Notes: generated from the sequence alone by a model not told the origin. 32,724 nt of DNA from Mesobacillus persicus (GCF_900109925.1 NZ_FOBW01000027.1:1-32724); one strand, 5' to 3'. Counted from the stretch's first letter, positions 7,257 to 15,845 are shown. A program made the numbers and translations.

Positions 7257-9442
7257 GTAGCAGTTTTTTTCATTAACGCTTCCCATTCTTTCTTTGAATC
7301 TATCCAAACTCCTTCTTTTAACAGATCTCGATATAGATATTGTTCATATCGATCCGTAAGAATCCGCATTTCATTACTAACAAAGAAAGAATCAACATAT
7401 TTTGCGTACTCTCTTAATGTCGACCCTTGCTTTCGTTTGAGGCCAAAACGGTCGAGTTGAGCCAACAATGTTAGATAGGCATCTGGGAAGTACTGATCTT
7501 TCTTTCTTAATCGATAGATTAGAATATAGTAGATTGGGAGCCATCTTTTACGTTTCCGATAACCAAAGAAGGCGAGTCCTGCTATCAACATCACTATTCC
7601 AGTGAGCAGCTTCCAATTCTCGAGAAAGTCCTTCTGTCTATCCTCAAGCCACGAATTAAACGATCTATTAGAAGAGCCGAGCTCCTCATCCATATTTTCC
7701 ATTTCTCGTTCTGCTGGAGTCGGTGCTGAAGCGGGTTGGGCCTCCGGTCTTTCTGGTGTCGTTTCGGTGCTATTATCCGTTTCGAACACAATATTATTTG
7801 AAAATCCTCGAGTTGGCTCAAACGGAACCCAACCTACTTCAGGAAAGAAGACCTCTACCCAAGAGTGCGCATTATTATTTGTGACTTCATAGATTCGTCT
7901 TCCTGAATCAAGCCTTTCAATAAGTTCGCCACCTGTGTATCCTTTGACCCAACGAGTCGGAATATCCAGCGTTCTTAGCATAACGGCCATTGAAGTTGAA
8001 AAATTATCACAATACCCTCTTTTTGTTTCAAATAAAAATTGTGCGACGTAATCATCACCCTCTTCGGGAACCGCTACATTCACCTGGTCATAAACATATG
8101 AATTCACTTGAAAGTATTGCTCAATGGCCCTTGCTTTATCAAAGGAAGTTTCCTCTTCCTCAGTAATCTCTAAGGCCAACTCGCTTATACTAGGAGGTAA
8201 ATCATCCGGAAGTTGGGTATACCATTCCTTTACAGAATCATAATTAGACTCAGCTTGAGAAGTGCTCTTTTTTAGATCCTCTACTTGATAAGAGGGATCT
8301 CGAAAATATACGGTGTAGGATTCGATTGGCTCTGGGGCGATATCCTGTATGGTCGTGATTTTTTCAGTTATCGGATTCATTCTAAACGAATAATGCTCGT
8401 CTGTTTCAATTTCCTTTAGTCCTTGAGGATATTGAATATGTGGATAACGAATCACATTAAAGACGGTACTCGTTCGTTCTTCAGAAGGGACGCTGTCATA
8501 GACGGACAAAATCGGAACATCCTCGGGACTAATATCAAAGGACTGTTCATCCCCAGTAGAGCTTACCCAACCTTTCCCGGTATAGACATCCTTCGTCTCG
8601 ACCTTCCAGTAATGGCTTTCGTCAACTTCGGCATTAAATACAATCGAATCATCGCCAGTAAACGGTCCACCCAAATTGCTATCATCCGTACCATACCCTG
8701 CGCTTTTCTCCCCTGAATTACCTACACCACTTTTAGGATTGTAAGATTTTATCCCCGCAACCGGGTCAGGCCAAATGGGATCAGCCTTTGGTGCTAGATA
8801 ACCAATTAGAACACTTAAAGCGACCATCGATACTAAAGAAATCATCCATTTTCTTTTAAAAATCGTATGATTTGCAACCGCCTTTGTATCTATTAAGCGG
8901 CTCGCCGTTAGTAGTCCCATAACAGCGAAGCCAACACTGATGGTCCTAACAATTGCCACATTTGCCTCATAAGTAGTAAAAGTATCTAATACGGTAATGA
9001 AAACCAGTGTGATAAAGAAAAAGACAAATATGCGTTTCCTTTTAACCAACCAATACTGGATTAAGTAAGCCATCATCCAAAGGAGAATAAAAAATAATAA
9101 TGTCCTAAAGGAGTTGGACAGGTCCATAAACTGGCCATTCCACACCAAACTGAAGTTACCTTTTAACCCCTGAAGAAAGAATATAATTGAGGACAACGAA
9201 AAGATTCCATCATAGTAGATGGCTAGAATCATATACAATATATAAATTCCCTTTATAAATTGGCTTACTAAAAACGGCACTTTTAAAAAGGAGAGCACTA
9301 GAGCCAATAAGATAAACCCTAGGAAGACTCCCATTTGCCCCGTATCTGTAAGCTGTTGAACAGGTCTTAACCATTCCCAAAGTAACAGAAAGCTAAAAGC
9401 ATATACTAGAAAAGTGGTGAAATCTGTTTTTTCTCTCCTCAC
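7253..9442 (-). CDS. yebA: Membrane-anchored transglutaminase-like protein (YebA family)
   Basis: The N-terminal ~220 residues hold about six to seven membrane segments. An extracellular region follows, then a transglutaminase core with the cysteine at residue 478 in KRGYCDNFSTSMAVMLR, a histidine in NNNAHSWVEVFF and a downstream FEPT. One membrane segment (LLTGIVMLIAGLAFFGY) and a cytoplasmic tail with a DUF4129-like end follow. The Cys/His pair indicates a possible peptidase or transamidase activity, but the substrate is unknown. The start is the GTG at 9440-9442, 6 bases after GGGAGG; the TTG at 9448 would sit directly on the ribosome binding site. It is the last gene of a MoxR-DUF58-transglutaminase operon, two bases after the DUF58 stop, as in the B. 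subtilis yeaC-yeaD-yebA set next to guaA. Confidence 0.9.
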   Translation of the reverse strand: MRREKTDFTTFLVYAFSFLLLWEWLRPVQQLTDTGQMGVFLGFILLALVLSFLKVPFLVSQFIKGIYILYMILAIYYDGIFSLSSIIFFLQGLKGNFSLVWNGQFMDLSNSFRTLLFFILLWMMAYLIQYWLVKRKRIFVFFFITLVFITVLDTFTTYEANVAIVRTISVGFAVMGLLTASRLIDTKAVANHTIFKRKWMISLVSMVALSVLIGYLAPKADPIWPDPVAGIKSYNPKSGVGNSGEKSAGYGTDDSNLGGPFTGDDSIVFNAEVDESHYWKVETKDVYTGKGWVSSTGDEQSFDISPEDVPILSVYDSVPSEERTSTVFNVIRYPHIQYPQGLKEIETDEHYSFRMNPITEKITTIQDIAPEPIESYTVYFRDPSYQVEDLKKSTSQAESNYDSVKEWYTQLPDDLPPSISELALEITEEEETSFDKARAIEQYFQVNSYVYDQVNVAVPEEGDDYVAQFLFETKRGYCDNFSTSMAVMLRTLDIPTRWVKGYTGGELIERLDSGRRIYEVTNNNAHSWVEVFFPEVGWVPFEPTRGFSNNIVFETDNSTETTPERPEAQPASAPTPAEREMENMDEELGSSNRSFNSWLEDRQKDFLENWKLLTGIVMLIAGLAFFGYRKRKRWLPIYYILIYRLRKKDQYFPDAYLTLLAQLDRFGLKRKQGSTLREYAKYVDSFFVSNEMRILTDRYEQYLYRDLLKEGVWIDSKKEWEALMKKTAT

Positions 9443-9444
9443 AC

Positions 9445-10665
9445 TCAACCTCCCATCACCTCCGAGAATGTTTCGGCAAAGTGGCCTTCATGTACAATCT
9501 TTACTAGGATTCCTCTTGAACGAGCTGTTGTAATGAAATTTCGTTCTATTTTAGAAATAGGCTCTAGCTCTCTTTTAACGAGAAATATAATATAGCTACC
9601 ATTTCTCCTAAAGTTCGTACTCACCTTATCAAGAAGCTCTTCTGTAAACTTAGCGGTAACAATCATCAACGAGTGATGTTGATTACCTAGAAACACCTCT
9701 TGTTCTAGCAGCTGTCCGAAAGATTCATTGCTCTGACTTTGAACTTTCGCCAAATGGTAAAAAATCTGCTGTTGCTGCACATCTCCTCCTCGGGTCGGGA
9801 TCATAACCCGCTCTGCACCTAGTGTGAGGAGGCCAACTTGTGCTCCCTGTCTTAAGACGGCTCTTGTAATCGAGGCTGTAAAGCTAACGACCGCTTCAAA
9901 ACCAGGGTCTAGTATGGAGTCCATTATAATCAAAACATCGTGTGACTTCCGTTGTTGCTCAAATTCTTTCGTCATAAATTCGTTACGCTTTGCTGTCGCC
10001 TTCCAGTTTATCCATGAAAAGCGATCGCCGGGCTGATACTCTCTAATGCCGACGGACATGGAGGTATCACGATGAACCCGTTCGTTCGCAGCTGTTGCTC
10101 CTTCATCAAACTGCTGAAGCAACGACCGATAATTCATCTCTTCGTAGGAAGGATAGACGAGAATCTTATCCTCGAGTGCTATAAAACGTTCCTTCTCAAT
10201 CAAACCAAAAAAATCACCCGTTTTGATTCGCACTCCCTCAAAGTGATGCTCCCCTCGAGGAAGATTTTCAATGTTATAGTGAATGTGGAACTCTCGCTTA
10301 AAGCCTAGAAAATAAACTTCCTTCGCCAAACCGATTTTCCCTATACCTGAAAAAGCCCCAAAAGCTGCTTCTTCTACAATGACATATAACAGGGGAAAGG
10401 AATGTTTTCTCTTAATGGTAAGCACCACTTTAATCTTTTCACCGGTATTAAATTCTCTATGAGCTAGCATTCTTTCCACTTTAAAATCCTTTACGGGATA
10501 TAGGGCGAGACATAGAGCATAAAGCGCAAACGGTAGAAAGCTATAAAATAAAAACCAACTGACAAAACCACCTTGGAACATGGCGTAAGAAAAAGTTAGC
10601 ATAATCAAAAACAAGAGAAGGACTAGTTTCCAAGTCTCTTTTATCCTTTGAAAATACTTCCTCAT
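9445..10665 (-). CDS. yeaD: DUF58 domain-containing protein (YeaD family)
   Basis: The 406-residue protein begins with two closely spaced membrane segments (about residues 14-60) and then a cytoplasmic region. Its DUF58 domain has the typical VGIREYQPGDRFSWINWKATAKRNEFMTKE stretch, followed by a von Willebrand-A-like fold start (DVLIIMDSILD). DUF58 proteins accompany MoxR ATPases and are thought to act as adaptors or chaperone partners; the exact role is unknown. The ATG overlaps the moxR stop codon by one base (TAATG), so translation is coupled. Confidence 0.88.
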   Translation of the reverse strand: MRKYFQRIKETWKLVLLLFLIMLTFSYAMFQGGFVSWFLFYSFLPFALYALCLALYPVKDFKVERMLAHREFNTGEKIKVVLTIKRKHSFPLLYVIVEEAAFGAFSGIGKIGLAKEVYFLGFKREFHIHYNIENLPRGEHHFEGVRIKTGDFFGLIEKERFIALEDKILVYPSYEEMNYRSLLQQFDEGATAANERVHRDTSMSVGIREYQPGDRFSWINWKATAKRNEFMTKEFEQQRKSHDVLIIMDSILDPGFEAVVSFTASITRAVLRQGAQVGLLTLGAERVMIPTRGGDVQQQQIFYHLAKVQSQSNESFGQLLEQEVFLGNQHHSLMIVTAKFTEELLDKVSTNFRRNGSYIIFLVKRELEPISKIERNFITTARSRGILVKIVHEGHFAETFSEVMGG

Positions 10666-11618
10666 TATTTCGCGAGCCTTTGTACCGGAACCGGCACCTT
10701 CTTTAATACATCGCTCACAACTCTATCCGTATTCGTTCCATCAAACCGCGCCTCCGATTTTAGAATAATACGGTGAGAGAACACAAATGGGGTTAAATAT
10801 TGAATATCATCCGGTAGGATATAATCTCTGCTACGCATATATGCCAACGCCTGAGAGGCCTTCATTAGTGCAATTGAACCACGCGGGCTGACACCGAGAT
10901 AGACACTTGGATGAGTGCGAGTTTCTTTGGAAAGCTCAACAATATATCTTCTAACCGATTCATCTACATGGACGTTTTTAATCTCCTCTTGAATCTGACG
11001 AAGCTCATCTAGACTAATAACGGATTGCAACTCCTCAATAGGCAGAACCTTTTGTGCCCTGCGCAAGACTTCCATTTCATCCTTTAAATTAGGATAGCCC
11101 ATTCTCATTTTTAAAAGAAAGCGATCAAGTTGTGCCTCCGGAAGCGGGTAGGTTCCCTCATACTCGATTGGATTTTGAGTGGCCATAACGAAAAACGGTC
11201 TTTCTAGCTTATGGGTCACACCGTCTACGGTCAACGAACTCTCTTCCATCCCCTCCAAAAGAGCAGACTGAGTTTTTGGAGAAGTCCGATTGATTTCATC
11301 TGCTAGAATAATATTCCCCATAATTGGTCCAGGACGGAACTGGAATTCCATTTCCTTTGGGTTGTATATCGAAACACCCGTCACATCAGAGGGCAGCAAA
11401 TCAGGAGTAAACTGGATGCGACGAAACTCGGCACTAACTGATTTAGCTAGCGCCCGAACCATCAAAGTCTTCCCTACACCAGGCACATCCTCAAGCAGGA
11501 CATGTCCGCCCGCAAGAAGCGCGACCAAACTTAATTCAGCCACCTCTCGCTTACCTGTCATGACCTTTTCTATATTCTCTATTATCTTCTCTATCGCAGG
11601 GTTTGTTTGATTAACCAC
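10665..11618 (-). CDS. yeaC: MoxR-family AAA+ ATPase (YeaC)
   Basis: This is a cytoplasmic AAA+ ATPase of the MoxR group, chaperone-like proteins that mature partner complexes. The Walker A motif is EDVPGVGKTLMVRALA (about residues 38-53), Walker B is IILADEINRTSPKTQSALLEGMEE, sensor 1 is ATQNPIEYEGTYPLPEAQLDRF and an arginine-rich sensor 2 region is GVSPRGSIALMKASQA. The start is GTG at 11616-11618, 7 bases after GGGGAGG. It is the first gene of the operon with DUF58 and transglutaminase genes; the three products probably form one functional unit at the membrane. Confidence 0.93.
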   Translation of the reverse strand: MVNQTNPAIEKIIENIEKVMTGKREVAELSLVALLAGGHVLLEDVPGVGKTLMVRALAKSVSAEFRRIQFTPDLLPSDVTGVSIYNPKEMEFQFRPGPIMGNIILADEINRTSPKTQSALLEGMEESSLTVDGVTHKLERPFFVMATQNPIEYEGTYPLPEAQLDRFLLKMRMGYPNLKDEMEVLRRAQKVLPIEELQSVISLDELRQIQEEIKNVHVDESVRRYIVELSKETRTHPSVYLGVSPRGSIALMKASQALAYMRSRDYILPDDIQYLTPFVFSHRIILKSEARFDGTNTDRVVSDVLKKVPVPVQRLAK

Positions 11619-11763
11619 TCAATTCCCTCCCCTTATTTTATATAGTAAAACTATTAATCCATTCATACTCCACCTATCCATGTTCCTTTTATTATACGAT
11701 ATTTTCGCTATATTCTGTAAAATTTCACACTAAACTAGAATAATAATTTTTCTGGATATAAAT

Positions 11764-11794
11764 AAAGAAACTCCTCTAAAAGGGGAGTTTCTTT
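11764..11794 (-). terminator. Terminator downstream of gbsA
   Basis: AAAGAAACTCC (11764-11774) and GGAGTTTCTTT (11784-11794) form a perfect 11-base stem with a 9-base loop. On the minus strand CTTTATTTATA follows. The hairpin lies about 85 bases after the gbsA stop. Confidence 0.8.
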
Positions 11795-11878
11795 GGTCTT
11801 GTAAAGACTATAATAGAACACTAATTTTGATTATCAATATTAGAAGAAACACCTTGTTCTTCATAATAAATCCAAAGC

Positions 11879-13351
11879 TTAGAACCAGTTAATCGGTTCC
11901 GGCTTAAGGTTATGGAATATATGCTTAGTCTCGGTATATTCTTCTATCCCTAGTTTCCCTAGTTCGCGTCCAATCCCAGACTGTTTAAATCCACCCCATG
12001 GTGCATGTGGGAAGTAAAGGTTGAAGTCATTAATCCAAACCGTACCCATGCGCATCTTTGCTACACAGCGCTCAGCTTTTACAATATCGTTTGTCCAAAC
12101 CCCACCGGCAAGTCCGTAGATTGAGTCATTCGCAAGCTTTACTGCTTCCTCTTCTGTACGGAATTTCTCAACTGTGATAATAGGGCCAAATGCTTCATCT
12201 TGAACAATACTCATTTCTGTTGTGCAGTCTGTGAAAATAGTAGGTAGGTAGAAAAACCCATTTTGCAGTTCCGGATCTTCTGGACGCTTACCACCGACTG
12301 CTAATGTCGCCCCTTCTTTAATGCCTGCTTCTACATACTTTTCGACTTTCGCAAGGTGCTCAGCTGAAATAAGCGGGCCCATTTGTGTGTCTTCGTCAAA
12401 TCCGCTTCCTAGTTTGAATTTTTTCACTCGCTCAACAAGTGCGTGAACGAACTCATCGTGGATGCTTTCTTCTACAATTAGTCTTGTCCCTGCTGAACAA
12501 ATTTGTCCTGCATGGAAGAATACCCCGTTTAATGCTTGGTCAACAGCTGTCTCAAAATCAGCATCTGCAAAGATGATGTTCGGATTTTTCCCACCAAGTT
12601 CAAGTGCAAGCTTCTTTACATTGCTGCTAGCCGCTTGCATAATTTTCTTCCCAGTAACAAGTCCACCTGTAAAGGAAATAAGATCGACATCAACGTTACT
12701 AGCTAACTCTGCACCAACTGTATGACCCGCTCCAAGGACTAGGTTTGCAACGCCAGCAGGCACCCCTGCCTCTGCCATTAGTTCGAATACTTTTATCGTA
12801 GTAAGTGGTGTGATTTCACTCGGCTTCATCACTAGTGTGTTACCTGTAGCTAAGGCTGGAGCCAATTTCCACGATGCTTGTAGCAATGGGTAATTCCATG
12901 GGGTAATTTGACCGCACACTCCTACCGGTTCGCGAACGACCTTACTGATTGAGTTCGCTACTGGAGAATCAATCAATTCCCCGCCATCTTTATCTGCAAG
13001 CTCTGCATAATAACGAAATACGCCAGCAATATCATCCATGTCTCCACGGCTTTCTTCTACTGTTTTACCAGTATCTAAAGATTCTAATCTAGCAAGTTCT
13101 TCTTTATCTCTTTCGATTAATTCAGCAATTTTCCTAACAATCATCCCTCGCTGGGTAGCTGGAGTAGAAGACCATTCTCCGTTATCAAATGCTGCTCTTG
13201 CAGCAGCAATGGCCGCTTTTGTATCTGATTCATCACTCTCTGGTACGGTCGCAATAATCTCCTGATTGAAGGGATTAATAATCTCACGCGTATTACCTGA
13301 AATTGCTCCTACCCATTTGCCATTAATGTATTGTTGTTGGTTTAGACCCAA
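11879..13351 (-). CDS. gbsA: Betaine-aldehyde dehydrogenase GbsA
   Basis: GbsA oxidises glycine betaine aldehyde to the osmoprotectant glycine betaine with NAD(P)+, the second step from choline. The ~490-residue protein is a full aldehyde dehydrogenase with the N-terminal INPF motif, ITPWNYPLLQASWKLAPAL, the glutamate motif ALELGGKNPNIIF and the catalytic cysteine at residue 285 in FFHAGQICSAGTRL. FTGGLVTGKKIM matches the GbsA/BetB cofactor loop. The start is TTG at 13349-13351, 9 bases after GGAG; a TTG at 13360 abuts the ribosome binding site. The gene is divergent from gbsR, and a palindrome lies just downstream of its promoter. No gbsB-type alcohol dehydrogenase follows; betA elsewhere in the island can supply the first step. 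Confidence 0.96.
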   Translation of the reverse strand: MGLNQQQYINGKWVGAISGNTREIINPFNQEIIATVPESDESDTKAAIAAARAAFDNGEWSSTPATQRGMIVRKIAELIERDKEELARLESLDTGKTVEESRGDMDDIAGVFRYYAELADKDGGELIDSPVANSISKVVREPVGVCGQITPWNYPLLQASWKLAPALATGNTLVMKPSEITPLTTIKVFELMAEAGVPAGVANLVLGAGHTVGAELASNVDVDLISFTGGLVTGKKIMQAASSNVKKLALELGGKNPNIIFADADFETAVDQALNGVFFHAGQICSAGTRLIVEESIHDEFVHALVERVKKFKLGSGFDEDTQMGPLISAEHLAKVEKYVEAGIKEGATLAVGGKRPEDPELQNGFFYLPTIFTDCTTEMSIVQDEAFGPIITVEKFRTEEEAVKLANDSIYGLAGGVWTNDIVKAERCVAKMRMGTVWINDFNLYFPHAPWGGFKQSGIGRELGKLGIEEYTETKHIFHNLKPEPINWF

Positions 13352-13386
13352 ATCTATCAACTCCAGTTTTTATGTAAATTAAGTTT

Positions 13387-13404
13387 GTTAAAAATTTATT
13401 TAAC
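13387..13404. promoter_or_regulatory. Candidate GbsR operator at gbsA
   Basis: The sequence GTTAAAAATTTATTTAAC fits GTTAA-N8-TTAAC. It lies at about +3 to +20 of the predicted gbsA transcript, where a bound repressor would block initiation or elongation. It matches the copy at the binding-protein gene at 15 of 18 positions. GbsR binding is inferred from position and recurrence. Confidence 0.6.
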
Positions 13405-13413
13405 TTTTTAAAA

Positions 13414-13442
13414 ATAGTAACATGTCTTTATTAGGCTGTCAA
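13414..13442 (-). promoter_or_regulatory. Predicted promoter of gbsA
   Basis: The minus strand has TTGACA (13437-13442), a 17-base spacer and TACTAT (13414-13419), with TGT directly before the -10 as an extended -10 element. The candidate operator begins about 10 bases downstream of the -10. Confidence 0.82.
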
Positions 13443-13547
13443 AAATAAAGGTAAAGCACAAAATTTTAGAAGGATTAAAATCAGCTAGAATGCCTGAGCC
13501 TACTGTGTTAATGGACATTTGCATTTAGTTAAAACCAAGTTTTCCAT

Positions 13548-13575
13548 TTGACATTTAATCTGAACACGGTATCAT
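13548..13575 (+). promoter_or_regulatory. Predicted promoter of gbsR
   Basis: TTGACA (13548-13553), a 16-base spacer and TATCAT (13570-13575) lie about 65 bases before the gbsR ATG. A weaker palindrome ending in TTTAAC (13592-13609) lies at about +10, so autoregulation is possible. Confidence 0.7.
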
Positions 13576-13639
13576 AAAGTTTGTGAAGAAGATTTAATAA
13601 ATATTTAACGCGCTTTACTTTAGATGAAGGAGCGACTTT

Positions 13640-14191
13640 ATGAGTGATTCTACTGAAAGATCGAGAACTAAAATAGAAGAAGCCAAGGATAAAGTCATTG
13701 GCGCCATCGCCGAGACAATGGACTTATATGGTGTAACACCAGCTGCTGCAAATTTATATGCGACAATGTACTTTAAAGATCAGATGACTCTTGATGAAAT
13801 GCGTACTGAGCTCGGAATGAGTAAACCTAGTATGAGTACTAGTGTCCGTAAGCTTCAAGAAATCGAAATGGTGAAAAAAACATTTACACGCGGTTCTAGA
13901 AAACATACCTATGTAGCTGAGAAAAATTTCTTTCGCTCCTTTATGGTATTTTATTGCCAGATGTGGGAACGCGAAATAAAGATGAATATGGAAGCAGTTG
14001 AGGAAGCACAAGAAGATTTTATCAATGTCATTAAAGATTCCACTAGTACACCAGAGATAGTTGCAGAAGCAAAACAATATTACGATCAACTAGAAGAATC
14101 TAAAAAATACTATCATTGGTTGGAAGACTTGGTAGCAAGCATTAAGAGTGGGAAAATATTCGAATTTCTACCTAAAGATCAACAAGATTAA
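13640..14191 (+). CDS. gbsR: GbsR/MarR-type transcriptional repressor of choline/betaine genes
   Basis: This 183-residue cytoplasmic regulator has a winged helix-turn-helix (about residues 25-90: YGVTPAAANLYATMYFKDQMTLDEMRTELGMSKPSMSTSVRKLQEIEMVKK) followed by an amphipathic helical C-terminal half likely to form the dimer and effector site. In B. subtilis GbsR represses gbsAB and choline uptake and is relieved by choline. ATG follows AAGGAG at about 7 bases. The gene is divergent from gbsA and lies directly before an OpuAC-type gene. Recurrent palindromes at the neighbouring promoters are candidate binding sites. Confidence 0.93.
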   Translation: MSDSTERSRTKIEEAKDKVIGAIAETMDLYGVTPAAANLYATMYFKDQMTLDEMRTELGMSKPSMSTSVRKLQEIEMVKKTFTRGSRKHTYVAEKNFFRSFMVFYCQMWEREIKMNMEAVEEAQEDFINVIKDSTSTPEIVAEAKQYYDQLEESKKYYHWLEDLVASIKSGKIFEFLPKDQQD

Positions 14192-14207
14192 TTGAAAGTG
14201 ATTTAAT

Positions 14208-14242
14208 TAGATAGTCTATAGAGGATGGCTATAGACTATCTA
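14208..14242. repeat. Perfect 14-base inverted repeat after gbsR
   Basis: The arms TAGATAGTCTATAG (14208-14221) and CTATAGACTATCTA (14229-14242) are perfect, with a 7-base loop. No T-run follows on either strand, so it is either a Rho-independent terminator without its tail, a transcript-stabilising hairpin or a protein site. It ends immediately before the predicted -35 of the next gene. Confidence 0.75.
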
Positions 14243-14245
14243 CTA

Positions 14246-14274
14246 TTGAATATAGTACTTACCTCTTCTAGATA
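14246..14274 (+). promoter_or_regulatory. Predicted promoter of the OpuAC-type gene
   Basis: TTGAAT (14246-14251), a 17-base spacer and TAGATA (14269-14274). The match is moderate. A GTTAA-N8-TTAAC palindrome lies about 25 bases downstream of the -10, the same relative layout as at gbsA and betA. Confidence 0.5.
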
Positions 14275-14299
14275 AGGGTTAGGTTCGTTTAATGTTCTT

Positions 14300-14317
14300 G
14301 TTAAAAATATTCTTAAC
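14300..14317. promoter_or_regulatory. Candidate GbsR operator at the OpuAC-type gene
   Basis: The sequence GTTAAAAATATTCTTAAC fits GTTAA-N8-TTAAC and lies about +19 to +36 of the predicted transcript. It shares 15 of 18 bases with the gbsA copy and with the copy at 18084. Confidence 0.6.
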
Positions 14318-14389
14318 GTACTTAATATTTCTTAATGTTATGGGTATTTTTAATTTAATTACATAATAAACAAAGGGGAGTTTTTCTAC

Positions 14390-15277
14390 ATGAACAAATG
14401 GAAAAAAGAACTTAGTATACTATTCGTAATGCTAATGGTTGCTGTATTAACAGCATGCGGAAGCAGTAATGCGGAAACAAACGGGGAACAATCAGGGGGA
14501 AGTGACCAAGAAATAACTATTGGTCAAATTAACTGGGCTGAAAACATTGCAGTCACAAATATGTGGAAAGCGCTTTTAGAGGATAAAGGTTATAAAGTGA
14601 GTTTAAGCAATTTGAACATGGGAGCTACGATGAAAGCTTTAGAAAGTGGCAGCCTGGATGCTAGTTTAGAAATATGGTTACCAGTTCAAGATGCTGTTTA
14701 CTTGGAGAAATTTAATGAGACTGTTAATTTCTCAGAGGCTACTTGGTTTGATCAGGCAAAAGTAGGACTGGTTGTCCCAACCTATCTAGAAGATATTAAT
14801 AGTGTCGAAGACTTAAATGAACATAAAGAACTGTTTAATGGAGAAATTATCGGTTTTGATCCTGGCGCAGGTACGATGGAAGTTACGGAACAATTAATTA
14901 AAGATTATAATCTTGAGTTTGAACTAGTATCGAGCTCTGAACCTGCGATGTTATCTGAGATTGGAAAAGCAGTAGAAAATGGTGCACCGATTGTGTCACC
15001 ACTTTGGAGTCCTCACTCTGTATTCTCCAAATATGACTTGAAGTTCCTAGAAGATCCTCAGAACACATTTGGTGGTGTAGAGAAGATTCACCATGCTACA
15101 AGACTTGGATTCGAGGAAGATTACCCAGAAGTGAGTGAATGGTTGAAAAATTGGAAGATGGATGACCAACAAATTGGCCAGCTTATCGACTATGTAGAAA
15201 GTGCTGAAGACCCTCTTGAGGGCGCTAAGAAATGGATTGAAGAAAATCAAGACTTAGTTAATGAATGGGTAAAATAA
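14390..15277 (+). CDS. Glycine betaine/choline-type ABC transporter substrate-binding lipoprotein (OpuAC family), orphan
   Basis: The 295-residue protein starts with a lipoprotein signal ending in LTAC with the lipidated cysteine at residue 23, so it should sit on the outer face of the membrane. An OpuAC-type betaine-binding domain follows (about 45-290), with tryptophans typical of the aromatic ligand cage (INWAENIAV, EIWLPVQ, SPLWSPHSVF) and the FDPGAGTMEVTEQLIKDY segment. ATG follows GGGGAG at about 9 bases. No ATPase or permease gene is adjacent, so it must work with a transporter encoded elsewhere. Its place beside gbsR, with the shared palindrome in its leader, suggests a ligand of the choline/betaine group; which one cannot be read from the sequence. 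Confidence 0.9.
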   Translation: MNKWKKELSILFVMLMVAVLTACGSSNAETNGEQSGGSDQEITIGQINWAENIAVTNMWKALLEDKGYKVSLSNLNMGATMKALESGSLDASLEIWLPVQDAVYLEKFNETVNFSEATWFDQAKVGLVVPTYLEDINSVEDLNEHKELFNGEIIGFDPGAGTMEVTEQLIKDYNLEFELVSSSEPAMLSEIGKAVENGAPIVSPLWSPHSVFSKYDLKFLEDPQNTFGGVEKIHHATRLGFEEDYPEVSEWLKNWKMDDQQIGQLIDYVESAEDPLEGAKKWIEENQDLVNEWVK

Positions 15278-15301
15278 AGACTTAGATGAATGATAAGGCA
15301 G

Positions 15302-15338
15302 AAGCTAGGCCCTCCTTTTTGGAGGGCCTAGCTTTTTT
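15302..15338 (+). terminator. Intrinsic terminator of the OpuAC-type gene
   Basis: A 14-base perfect stem, AAGCTAGGCCCTCC / GGAGGGCCTAGCTT, with loop TTTTT and a T-run after it, starts about 25 bases after the stop codon. Confidence 0.96.
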
Positions 15339-15357
15339 AAATTTGGATCTGTTATAT

Positions 15358-15480
15358 GCGGTTATTAGCTGCCATTCAGGAACTTCTCGCACCCTGTTTA
15401 TTCACGGGGGAGTCGGTCTTGATAAAACTCACTTAATGCACGTGATAGGGCAACTGCGGGTATGCGCCAGCTCCAACGCC
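15358..15480 (+). pseudogene. Degenerate dnaA fragment (Walker A region)
   Basis: The frame beginning GCG GTT encodes LFIHGGVGLDKTHLMHVIGQ (15394-15453). This matches the DnaA P-loop segment LFIYGGVGLGKTHLMHAIG with only a few changes. Upstream AV and downstream NA also align at DnaA spacing, and a stop follows at 15481. The catalytic glycine before the P-loop lysine is replaced by aspartate, no ribosome binding site or start is seen, and the rest of dnaA is missing. It is a relic of a DnaA-like gene, more G+C-rich than its surroundings, placed straight after a terminator. It has no predicted function. Confidence 0.72.
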
Positions 15481-15483
15481 TAG

Positions 15484-15845
15484 GCAGTATTTAACTGAAA
15501 GGTTTTAATAAAAGACAGTTTGTATTTATTAAGGTTGATCAAGAAAGACAGTCGACTCTGTCTCGTAAGGGGAAAATCTACAACACATCTATCTAGTGAA
15601 GATGGTTTCTTACTAGATTCCCCCTCCTTTTCATCTTAATCAGGCTTATGAAGATGATTTCTTGCTATTTCATCTTCATCAACCGCCGAGGAGGCTACTT
15701 TTATTAATTCCCCTTTGGTTTTATTCATTAATGGGTAGAAGGATTCTCAAAAGGTACATCTACTAGTGCGTTTATATATAAGAAACTTTAACTCAAAATA
15801 TATGTTAAAACTCTTCTCGGAGGTTTTCTGAAGTTATTCCTAAAC
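15484..15845. other. Intergenic region rich in inverted repeats, with a possible small ORF
   Basis: No recognisable gene is present. Several inverted repeats occur: AGACAG/CTGTCT (15546-15563); two overlapping alternatives sharing TAGAT, namely GGGGAAAATCTA (15569-15580) with TAGATTCCCC (15614-15623) and ATCTAGT (15591-15597) with ACTAGAT (15612-15618); and ATGAAGATGA/TCATCTTCAT (15648-15679). A 30-codon minus-strand frame (15636-15728, starting MNKTKGELIK) lacks a clear ribosome binding site and is not called as a gene. The region may be the residue of decayed genes together with the dnaA fragment. Confidence 0.45.

Noticed and set aside
11619-11763. Possible small gene between yeaC and the gbsA terminator
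   Set aside because: AT-rich sequence with no start plus ribosome binding site; probably only the yeaC promoter region.
15286-15483. 65-codon open frame on the plus strand
   Set aside because: It runs through the strong terminator of the preceding gene and has no ribosome binding site; only its second half is of interest, as a dnaA relic.
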